From: Arcuatula senhousia
Lineage: Eukaryota > Mollusca > Bivalvia > Mytilida > Mytilidae
DNA: 64,000 nucleotides
Direction: 5' to 3'
Assembly (NCBI GenBank): GCA_963971305.1
Contig: OZ020313.1
Location: 26,514,602 to 26,578,601 of the forward strand
Shown in pieces: positions 47,701 through 57,300 of the stretch. Numbering within the stretch: the stretch's first letter is position 1; each line of letters opens with the position of its first letter. The notes beneath the pieces were generated by a model. The model made no database searches. It was not told where the DNA came from and saw only the letters and a program-made list of their open reading frames with translations. A program made the translations under genes and the position numbers.

Positions 47701-48095
47701 AATATAATGTTAACAATTTTTAAAAAATTCTATTCATCTGCTATTCTTTTTTCTTCCATAATTTTCATTACAAGCGCATTTTTTTTTTATTCATTTTAAT
47801 GGTTACATACGAGATCTGATCATGACATTAATATGGCATTGTCCCCTGGGGGACAATTGTTATAGAATGCCCTAAACATATGTGAATAAAACAAGAAGAG
47901 TTATCAAATAATTTTATGTGGGAGTTTGATCATTAAAATTTTATAAGTATTATTCTATTGCTTTAACACAAAGAGATTGGCAGATTATCTAAATCATCTA
48001 AAACTTAATGTTCAACCGTACTGATGATGTTCTGGCTGATCAAAGCTTGAAGAAGCTTTCAAAATTCCTTTGGGCTTCTTCACATCGGATGCCAT
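41705..48095 (-). CDS. PPP1R2: protein phosphatase inhibitor 2, 4 coding exons, 193 aa
   Basis: Inhibitor-2 is an intrinsically disordered regulator that binds the catalytic subunit of protein phosphatase 1. Exons, 5' to 3' on the minus strand: 48095-48022, 43191-42979, 42416-42319, 41901-41705. All junctions are GT-AG and phases agree (2, 2, 1). The three PP1-contact elements are present: KGILK at residues 9-13, the [18 protein letters not shown] region followed by IDEPKTPY with Thr61 in the position of the GSK3 site of vertebrate I-2, and KLHYNE at 139-144, the helix that covers the PP1 active site. An acidic linker ([11 protein letters not shown]) and a poly-Glu/Asp C-terminus complete it. 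The length is close to the vertebrate protein (about 205 aa). Intron 1 is about 4.8 kb because it contains a 3.56-kb transposon. VCPIP1 is transcribed divergently to the right. Confidence 0.96.
43192..44309. other. PPP1R2 intron 1, left of the inserted element
   Basis: AT-rich intronic sequence with no coding or repeat feature that I can name. It ends with the target-site copy CTAAACAT at 44302-44309. Confidence 0.5.
44725..46526. repeat. AT-rich tandem array inside the long-TIR element (units of about 74 and 40 bp)
   Basis: About 25 copies of AGTGTCTTATATATAGTATAG occur, usually followed by CCATTGTCCCC. Long units (about 74 bp) add CATCATTTATTAATTTTCAC and TATATCTTCGCAGATATAAA. Short ones skip straight to the next copy via TTATATAAAA or TTAAATAAAA. 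A larger unit containing GTGTACCCCCAAAATCTCTC and CCCTTTCATAGCGTAA appears three times (about 45500, 45722 and 46280) and once inverted near 47370-47450. The array is therefore higher-order. Confidence 0.85.
46527..47193 (+). mobile_element. 5'-truncated LINE insertion (C-terminal RT region)
   Basis: An open frame of about 165 codons (46529-47029) begins inside an array unit. It encodes the C-terminal part of a non-LTR retrotransposon polymerase: a basic region, then the zinc-ribbon-like segment FCKLCN...HFLMHC with Cys-x2-Cys...His-x4-Cys spacing typical of jockey/CR1-type elements. It ends in TAATAAATTATACTTTATTG without a long poly(A). The interrupted unit resumes with ATTTTCACTATTTC, so the fragment inserted into the array. 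This is a dead copy, not a host gene. Confidence 0.8.
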
Positions 48096-48279
48096 TTCTA
48101 CATTTTTACAATTACAGATTCGCACAGAATGCTAAGGTATAATTAATTTCAAAAATGCATATAGACCATGTTTATAAACCACAGTTTGATTGGTTTAGAT
48201 TATCATTAACTTGCAAATATTCCTCCTGTTCTTGGGAGAACCTTTCATCCCAATTTTCAAATGTGTGTGTGTATTTATC

Positions 48280-48400
48280 GGTGTTAGACACCCTTAATCG
48301 ACGCCTGGGCAATCTAGGACGGTCAGTTTTATTGATAGAGCAAATTAAACCGGAATACCCGAAAAAATCACCGACCTGTGGCAGGTAGCTGACAAAGCTA
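48280..48400. repeat. dispersed repeat, copy 2 (relative at 41425-41545)
   Basis: Same motif order as the copy at 41.4 kb, just upstream of the PPP1R2 start exon. A minus-strand open frame that joins it to the neighbouring acidic microsatellite is not a gene. Confidence 0.6.
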
Positions 48401-48430
48401 ATCACATACAAGAAGAGATCGAAGTCCCGC

Positions 48431-48571
<141 letters not shown>

Positions 48572-48659
48572 ACAGCAGCAGCAATAGGTTTCCAAAATGT
48601 CGTATATATATATATATATTTATATTTTGACAGAGTCATGTGTTTCATGAATCATCTAA

Positions 48660-49990
48660 AGTTTGGGGATTTCTTCAGAAATCGTAAAATTTCTTACAAA
48701 TGAAATTTTATAATAATTTTCAAAAAATTCTCAAATTAAGTCAGGCAATATGTTTAAGGGTCATGAACGTTAAACATTCTTTTACAATATAGCACTAGCG
48801 TTTTTTTTTAAGTCAAAATAGATGCTTTGTTTAGACGGTATATCGGTGTATTGAATTGAAGCCCATATAAAAGCAAAATAGAATTTAGAAAAAAATCAGT
48901 CCAATTCTTTCCACCAAAAAAAAACTCTGTATGAATCAATCATCAACAAAAAAGTGTAGAAAATATGTGATTTCGCCTATGTACGGAACTTGATATTCGT
49001 GTGAGAGTACCTCCCCCACCAATATCCTTCTTCGGAGCCACAGCCTATATTTTCGGCCATTTTTGAAATGGGCTAAAAATCACATTTTTTTCTCCCTATT
49101 GTATTCTTAGACAGTAAATACGTGTAACAGATACAAGTAATTACAATTTAACTTGGCTTCCGTCGCGAGCCCAGGGGAGGGGGAGGGGTACATAAATTTT
49201 CCTGTATATGGGACCAGAACTATTTTTGGGGCTATTTTTCGTTGATTTGATATTTTTTGTGGGTTCGATTATTTTAAGATATTTATTTGGGGTTGTAAAA
49301 CATGCAGTATTTTATGGGGTGTAAACCTTGCTGTGAGTAACTTTTTTTTACATTTAAATGTGGGTGGTATATTGAAATCTCAGATTAAAATAGGAAATCA
49401 TATCTTTTATCTGTTATTACACATACGGTACGCATCATTCAGCAATATGTATTATAAAATTTATAATGATATGAATTCACAACATTAACTGACCCTTTAT
49501 ATCATATGCCTTTTCAACCAGGCATTTTTAGGGAGGTATTTTTCGGGGTATGATGTTAAAAAATAGTTCTTTTGGGTGTTTGAAATTTTTGCTGCTGAGC
49601 CTATGTACAGAATTAAGATATTCGTGTGAGCGTACCTCCCCCACCAATTCCTGCTTCGGAGCTACAACCTTTATTTTCGGCCAAATTGAAACCTTATATT
49701 TATGAGCATTTTCACTAATTACTGTTAAGATATTCGCTCTTAATAGCCTTGGTAAAATGAATAAAAACCTCAATACAGCCAAACTTGAAACGCAATCAAA
49801 TAATTTACTGTAACAGTTTGCTCGGTTACTGGATTAGGGTTTCTCTCGGAAGCCTGACACGCATAACCAATTTAAGCTCACCAAACATTGCACTCATTGG
49901 AGATTTCAATTATCGGCTTAGGACACAACAACACAACACCGTTAGAGAGCCTCTTTGTGAGTTTCTTGCCGATTATTCGATCACTGGAGC
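48660..49990. repeat. non-coding region with a direct duplication
   Basis: The segment at about 48979-49060 (TATTCGTGTGAGAGTACCTC, CCCCACCAAT, CTTCGGAGCCACAGCC, TATTTTCGGCC) recurs at about 49603-49683 in the same orientation with few changes. The spacing is about 624 bp. These could be flanking repeats of a short element or a segmental duplication. No gene is recognised. Confidence 0.55.
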
Positions 49991-50200
49991 ATTTGTAAGG
50001 TGATTACTCGATAACAAGAGTAATTTTTGAATGATCATTTTTTTACCAACACTCTCACTTTTTGATTACTTGATTACCACTTTTTTTGAATTTTTTTTTC
50101 TAAAATGACATGTGACATGTTTTTCAGTTAATGATTACCAAAGCAAATATCTAATGATTACTTGATTTCTAGAAACCCTAACGAGGAGCCCTATTAAATC
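49990..50200. repeat. clustered TGATTAC repeat, inverted relative of 30440-30670
   Basis: TGATTACTCGATAAC, TTTGATTACTTGATTACC, TAATGATTACC and TAATGATTACTTGATTTCTAG are followed by GAGGAGCCCTATT. Read on the other strand this begins GGGCTCCTC and matches the copy at 30.4 kb, including the AAATATTTGCTC/AGATATTTGCTT segment. Confidence 0.65.
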
Positions 50201-50670
50201 TCATCAGCCAAATATAAAAGGAACCAAATAAACCATGAGACTTTGTACAGGACGATGGTATTGAACAATGCATAATTGCAAATACTTCATCATTGAGAAC
50301 ATCGTTGTTGAAAATGGAACAAATGAAAAACTGAAGCTTATTTAACATAGACTTGTATATTCTAATATTCACGGGTCTATGGGCTTAACAAGTAAAAAAA
50401 AAAACAGAAAAAAAACCACCCCAAACCATATCAACTTCAAAAGTGACACGCATGAACAGCATTTGAAAACATCAAATAAATTGCAGACCCAGTCGGTAAA
50501 CTGCAAGAAACCATACAGAGATTCAAACTATTGGTAAATGTTGGAGCAACTTCAAAGAAAATCAACACGACTGACCGAGCACATTTCATAAAGAAAACAC
50601 ACACCACCATATATTGAATCATAGAGCTGTATCGGGATATGATTGAATGTACCATATAACCAACCCATCA

Positions 50671-51626
50671 CAAATTGGTTTCACAAAAAATGCATACTCT
50701 GCGGATCATGTATCTATTCTTAAAACGTTGATCTCAATAAAGCCTTTGACAGTGTTATTCACACTGGGCTGAAACTTAAACTTTTGCAACTTAATATAGG
50801 ATTTAATTTTTATAAAATCATATCTTCCATGTATGAAAACAGTCAGGCTTGTGTAAAAGTTGGAGACTCTTTGACAAAGATTTTTTTTTATAAAACTTGG
50901 TGTTCGCCAAGGGGATAATTTAAGACCCGCTCTATTTAAGATATTCTTGAATGATTTTCCAAATTATCTCCAGTCATGTTCAGATAATGTCTCTTTACAT
51001 TGTTAAAAATTAGATTGCCTAATGTATGCGGATGATGTTGTTATTTTTTCAACATCTGCCTCTGGCCTACAAGAGAGATTAATAAAACTAGAAAAGTTCT
51101 GTGAAGACTGGTGCATGAAAGTTAAAATAAAAAAAAAACTAAAGTACTGATTTTTAACAAGGCTGGCAGAAAAGTTAGTGAAAAATTTACATTACAGAAT
51201 AATGTTTTAGAGTGTGTTTCTAGGTATAGATATCTAGGAGTCTATTTTACAGCCTCTGGATCTTTTCATCAGATGAGAACAGAGCTCTATAACAAAGCAC
51301 TTAAAGCCTATTTTAAACTGAGAAGTGACTTCTTAAGCCTTGATCCTGGTATTAAGACCAGCTTACATATTTTTGATCATACTTTGAAGCATATCATACT
51401 ACTAGTATATTACTCTGAAATATGGGATCATTTTTGTGTCTCCCATTCTAAATTGCGCAAAACTTTTGATCCTGAAAACATATATAAAAACATACCATGT
51501 GAAAAACTTCATGTTGAATTTTTAAAATGCTTAGTATGTGTTCATAAGAAAGGTGTGAATTTTGCTGTACTGTCCGAACTAGGTTTCCATTATACTATGC
51601 CGATGATATTGTTGAATGTATCTTAA
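50671..51626 (+). pseudogene. decayed LINE reverse transcriptase
   Basis: Pieces of a non-LTR reverse transcriptase appear in successive frames: QIGFTKNAYSADH near 50671, KAFDSVIH near 50740, GVRQGDNLRPALF near 50905 and the catalytic MYADDVVIF at about 51022. A C-terminal thumb-like stretch lies in a 117-codon frame from 51273. Frameshifts and internal stops break it at several points. It probably belongs to the same broad jockey/CR1-like group as the fragment at 46527. It lies between the divergent PPP1R2 and VCPIP1 genes. Confidence 0.85.
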
Positions 51627-51969
51627 GATACTGGTAAAGACTTTATCTTTGTCTTTGTCTTCTTTGTCATCAAATTTTCAATTCTTTAAATTTTGCTTTG
51701 TTTTTTTTATAGGGCCATTATTCTATTTTTCATTTTTGAGAACATTCATCTGTTACAAGTTTTTCTGTTGGCCATTTATTCTCTATTCTTAAAACTAGAA
51801 TTCGCTGTTAAATATACCGTTTTATGCTAAGGTTGTAAAACATAACCCTGGTCAATCAGAAATGTATCTTATAACTGCTCGTTCGCCAGACGCTAAATGG
51901 CATCTTCAGCAAAAAAAAGAAAAAGAAAAAAGAAAGAAGATGGATTTTCACCACATTCTTATTTAGGTA

Positions 51970-52630
51970 GCCAGACAACTCGGCCAATGGACAAGTCGGC
52001 CCGGGACAACTCGGGCCGGATTTTAAGACAAGTCGGACCGGTAAAAGACAACTCGGCCCGATTCAGTAAAATAAAAAAAGGTTGATATTTAAGGTATTAA
52101 TTAAAGAACAAATGCTTTATTAATGGTCTTTGGTTAATTTTGTGTGCATTTCACGAAATATCCGCTTAATTGAACTTTAATTCTTTCTAGTTTTCTGATT
52201 GTGACTTCATAATAGTTCATTTTGCAAAATATTGGTTACTTTCAGCTTAAATTCCCAGCAATTCATAAAATAAGAAATATGCCTATAAACACTCTGAGTA
52301 TAAATATTGGAAAAATATTGTTTGAAAAGGACTGCAGACAATTTTTTTCCAACAAAGATACATTGTTTATTCGATAATTCTAAAGTTATTCTACTCTTCT
52401 CAAATAGAAGATGTAATTTCGTTCTTCACTTCAACTTTTTTTTAGATCAAAATCATGTATAGGACAGACTCATTGATATAAAGCAACATTTAATTGGAAT
52501 TTTCTCACTTTTCTATCAAAGATATGAACAGGTTAAAGTCGGGCCGACTAGTCTTACAGAGGACCGAGTTGTCTTACAGACCGGCCCGAGTTGTCCCGGG
52601 CCGACTTGTCTTCGGGCCGAGTTGTCTGGC
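51970..52630. mobile_element. 661-bp TIR element with repeated GACAACTCGG motifs
   Basis: The left end GCCAGACAACTCGGCC and right end GGCCGAGTTGTCTGGC are inverted repeats that extend for about 55 bp. Each arm holds alternating GACAACTCGG and GACAAGTCGG words plus a CCCGGGACAACTCGGGCCGG block. The GC-rich arms enclose an AT-rich, non-coding core. I cannot see an unambiguous target-site duplication. It looks like a MITE. Overlapping reading frames are not genes. Confidence 0.8.
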
Positions 52631-53849
52631 ATTATGCGGGTTCTCCGGCGGAGGAGGAATTTACTGACATAGATACATTATGTTAACATTTGTGGTTCTT
52701 CCTCTAAAAATAGGTGTAAGTCTTACCTACGATGAAAACATAATTGCTATAAATATATCATAAAAAATAGATGAACCTTAATCATCTGAGATTATTTTTT
52801 CTCGGTATAAGCTTCAAAATAAGTTTAATTATCTATGTTTGGGATATTGAATTTCGCTGCGCATTTCAGATGATCACTTCCGGTTTTGAAGAAAAATGAT
52901 TGTGAAAGTAAAATTTTGTAAACATATTTCATAAAGTACAAATATTGTGATATCTTCGACTTGCCAATTGAAAGATACTGTTTACATTGTTTCATTAAAG
53001 AGTTTGTTCAAAGTCAATGAATGTCATTCACCTATGAAGGTAGCAAAACACTTAAAAAATATTGGATTTTAAACAGAAGAGAAAATGAAAAGTGATTAAA
53101 GGGTTTTCCCATAAATAAATTTTTTGCATCTTTCACAGACCGTTAACTTGACTAGTATACAGTTTCTGTTATTTAGGATATACCAAAAGCTACATTTATC
53201 AAAATCATATCAATATGTGGATCGTGTCTTTCTGGTACATATTCCATATTCTTTTGTTTTTAACATAAACTGTAAAAAGTGTGTCTTAATTAGAAATTAA
53301 AATAAAGTTCTAAAAGTGGCAAGGTCAATTAAAAAAGAAAGTACATTTACTTCTGGTTGCATGTCCGAAAAAGTACAGTTGGTAGGTTTTCATTTATTTG
53401 ATATGAGAAAGACATTGCCTTGAAAACTGGATCAATAAAAATCCATTCCAATGATAATTTGAATAATGGGAGATGATTTGGGGCAATGTGTTACTATTAC
53501 CTGCTATTTTTCTGCATGCACAGACATTTTCGAAAACTTCGGAGAATTCTGAATGTTTCCAGGGCAGAAAGATTTTTCCTCCATGTTACTTAGAGCCTCT
53601 TGCAATTTGGCAGATTTTCTGCATAAGAGAGCTCACTTTATCTCAAGTTGTTTGGGATTTTAAGTTTTACCATGTTTAACAGTGCATAGGCACAAAATGG
53701 GAATAAAAATGCTTGGGTCAGCATTAAAAATTAATTAGGGTTAGTAGCTATGATAGGGAATCCAGAAGAACACATAATTTTATCTGTCAGACTGAAAAAT
53801 ATTGCAGATGTTTTATGGTATGATGCTGTTGTTTTTGTCCTCTGTTTAC
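52631..53849. other. intergenic sequence 5' of VCPIP1
   Basis: No exon is recognised, though one or more 5'UTR exons of VCPIP1 are expected here or further left. At about 53200-53265 a segment reads, on the minus strand, AAGAATATGGAATATGTACC...AAAGACACGATCCACATATTG. This is a fragment of the 395-bp unit arrayed at 23.75-24.88 kb. Confidence 0.45.
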
Positions 53850-54230
53850 ATCCTTTAATTTTAGTGTTCCCATGATAACTTTTGTTATAGTTTTCTAATT
53901 GCTTTGAAATTTTTCCATGAAAGGATGCATGGGATTGATTTTGGGGTCTTTCCGTTTTTTTTCCTCTAGAATACGGGACCAAAAAAATGCCAATATCTTT
54001 AATTGTTTCCATGTTATCTTTTGTTCTGGTTGACCAAATGCTATGAAAATTTACATTTATGTTTCTGACCTGATGATGAAGTTAAGTATTGTATTGATTT
54101 TGGGGTCCCCCTTTTGTTGTTTAGAACTCAGGGGCCCAAAAAGGGACAACACTGCTAATATCTTATTTGCTCCTACAATAATTTGATTCTGGCTGGCCAT
54201 TTGCCATGTTTGCTATGTCTATGAAATTGA
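53850..54230 (-). repeat. diverged tandem-core repeat, inverted relative of the 161-bp family
   Basis: GTTCTGGTTGACCAAATGCT with ATGAAAATTTAC near 54024, and GATTTTGGGGTCCCCCTTTT near 54097 with an earlier GATTTTGGGGTCTTTCCG near 53936, are reverse-complement versions of the unit words at 33.6-36.0 kb. About two units remain, just upstream of the VCPIP1 start exon. Confidence 0.65.
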
Positions 54231-54383
54231 AAAAAAAAATATGTGACAAAACATTTACATGCATTTAAATTGCATTGATTAATTTTAATAGCAGACATTG
54301 ATGAGCCATATTGTCATGTTTGTTAACAATTTATATTAAAATTCTTTCAGGCAAAGTAGAATCTAGCTTTGCCAGCAAATAAA

Positions 54384-57300
54384 ATGGAAGAAGTACTGTC
54401 CAAAAGGAAAGATGACTACAAGGTTCTTTGTGGGACCTGTCCTGATGAGGAATGCAAGGCAAAGTTGTTCTTTCCCGCTTACGATAAAAGTGTAGAATGC
54501 ACAGGTTGTGGCCAAAGACATGAGAAGTCATCCCTTCAAAACATTGCAGAAGTTACCAATCCAAGTGTTGCCCTCCATAACATTTTGAAAAATATCTTGT
54601 TGGGAAATTTAAAACCTAAGAAAGGACCTGATAGTGTTAAAGTTTTAGGCCTGTCCAATTATGTCTGTAAACTCGTCTCTCCCATATTGACGAGGTTTGG
54701 AATGTGTAAGAAAACAGGTAAAGCTAAATTGCTTTCAGAACTTGGGCAACCGGATACATTCGACTGTGGGAAAATTTTGGGTGATAGGGCTTTCTTGATA
54801 GAGGAAGACAATTTGTCAATAAATGGTTATGGGAAGGACAAATCTGGTAGCCAAAGATATCTTTCTGGTACACTTGATGTCATCAAAGAAGTGAATGACG
54901 GTGAAGAAAGACTTGTTGCCATACATGCTGATGGTGATGGACATTGTCTTGTACATGCAGTCTCTCGTGCTTTAGTCGGAAGAGAACTGTTTTGGCATGC
55001 TCTTAGAGTGAACTTGATGGAACATTTTAATCAGTATTTGGACAGGTACAAAGAACTATTTAAAGAGTTTGTGGACAGAGATGAGTGGAACGACATCATT
55101 CAAGAGTGTCATCCTGATTTTTCTCCTAAAGACGGAGAACCACTTGGTTTGAGAAACATTCATGTGTTTGGATTGGCAAATGTTCTGAAGCGACCAATTA
55201 TACTGTTAGATTCCTTGGAAGGAATGCAGAGTAGTGGTGATTACTCAGGTAAACAAATTAAGAGTACATGTATTGTCTTTTTTCAACACCAACATTTATC
55301 GGTAATTAGTACATTTTTCCTTTGATGTGTACTGGCCAGATAAAGTCTGTCTCACGAACAGGTGTGTATCACCGAAATTATCGGGTCAGTACGTTACGTC
55401 ACAATTAATTACGGAAAAAGAGAATATATGACTTTTTGATTTTGAGATCGACCTTATCACTTGTTTTTTGGTTCACCCTTCGGGTTTACCAAAACAAGTG
55501 ATAAAATCGATCTCAAAATAAAAAAGTCCATTATTCTATATGTACTATGATCTGGTGATCATGATGATAATTCATAGTATTGTACATGTGCATGTACACT
55601 GTACATTTTATACATTATTCATGTACATGTACATGCATCATAACAATGTAGTTAGATAAGATGTTCAAAGATAAAGTCAATGCAAGGACATGTACATGGT
55701 GTAAATGTTGTAGGTTTTAGAACAAGTTGGCTGCACTACATTTTTTCCATATATTGTGATATTTTGGTGTAGGGATATTTTGGCAGTTTTAGATTAAAAT
55801 TGCTAACTACATGTACATGAACAAATCTTATCACATGGTAAATATATACTTAAAGCTTATTGTGATAATGTGTTTTCCTTCTTCCCGTTTGAATGGCCAT
55901 GGCCTTTCTTTTAATAAGTAATCATACAAATATTACAATCAATAAATAGAAATAGACATACATGTATACTGGTCACAGAGTAGATCTCGCCAGCAAATAA
56001 TTCTCGCCACCTGATTTTCAAATGTTTATTGTGAAATTATTTGGACAGTTAGGTTGGAAATGAAATCTGATCTAAAAAGAGGACCAAAATGCTTTTAAAA
56101 TGAGCTATTCCATGACAATTTTAGGGGAAATAATGCAAAATTATCAGCAACATGGCTAGACATGACCAGTATGATATAATGGGTATGGTGATTGCAGAAA
56201 AGTCAGTTAACACTGCAAAATTTCGTGTACTTGTACACCTGTACAAATTTTCCATGAAATAATGGCAATTTACATTTATAATGTAAAATGTCATCATATT
56301 TTCTATCTATTGTTATTACATATACATATACTGTCTTCATTTCATTATTTAATTTTTGAATTGTTATATTTTTAGCGGTATTTTTGCCTGGGTTTATGAA
56401 ACCAGAAGAATGCAGAGGAAAGGATGGTATATTACACAAGCCACTGTGTATTGCCTGGAGTAGTGAGGGCAGAAATCATTATATACCCTTAGTTGGGATC
56501 AAAGGTACACATGCACTGTAAAAGTACATTTTTATATCAATGTTACACTACCAGGATAAAATGAGATCATGTTGCGCATGTCAATACTTCACAGTGTTTG
56601 CATATTTTGAGCAGTGCAGACATGTTTCTGCACTAGAGCTCTGCTTCACTGACTTTGATTGTCAACCTTGATTAACTTTTATTTCAATCAAAGTATTTAA
56701 GGCAACGTAGTTGGCCTAATTCATTTAATAAAAGTAGAAAAGCTGTTTGTAAATCAGCTGATTCATATTTACTTTTTACGGGTATTTGAAACTGTAAAAC
56801 TTAAATCCAACAGAAATGATTGAATGTGAAATTTCCTGTTGATTTGTCATGCGTGTATGGTAGAATAGTTTAATTTTTGTGATTACTCAACTCAAAGAAA
56901 CTAATAATGAAAGAAGCAGAGGTACCAATGGGGCATCCAAATGTCACAGTCCGAAAGGTCAGAGACAAAACCAGTAAATACAAACAAGGACAGGACGAAA
57001 AATCAGACAACATATACTAAGACAAGCTTAGCTATATTCCATTTGTATACATTTTTAAAACAGGCATTTTGTCAAATAATATAAAACCAGAACAATGAAA
57101 AAAGCAGATGATCCAGGCCCAATGAGACAGTCACAACGAAACAGAAAATGAGTAGATCATGTTCAATGTACCTTTTGTGTACAAAAATATGTACATTTAG
57201 TACTTTTACTGGTAGTTTGTTCATGATCAGTGTATTCATATAATTGATGAATTCAAATTGAGAAAATTGAATGATAAAATCATGATTATTGAAAAATAAA

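Larger units (their letters stand above)
44310..47871. mobile_element. complete long-TIR (foldback-like) DNA element, 3562 bp, in PPP1R2 intron 1
   Basis: The outermost 34 bp at each end are identical inverted repeats starting GGCATTCTATAACAATTGTC and containing a near-palindrome ATTGTCCCCCAGGGGACAAT. Homology between the arms continues, with substitutions and indels, for about 400 bp (44310-44720 against 47871-47515). CTAAACAT lies immediately outside both ends (44302-44309 and 47872-47879), an 8-bp target-site duplication. The interior is a large array of short units plus a nested LINE fragment. Inverted copies of the array unit lie inside the right arm. No transposase is recognisable, so it is non-autonomous. 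An 8-bp duplication fits hAT, P, Merlin or Mutator-like families. Which one is open. Confidence 0.88.

Noticed and set aside
55560..55660. TGTACATG cluster considered as a regulatory or telomere-like array
   Set aside because: The words are irregularly spaced and do not match a telomeric repeat. Simple-sequence expansion is the plainer explanation.
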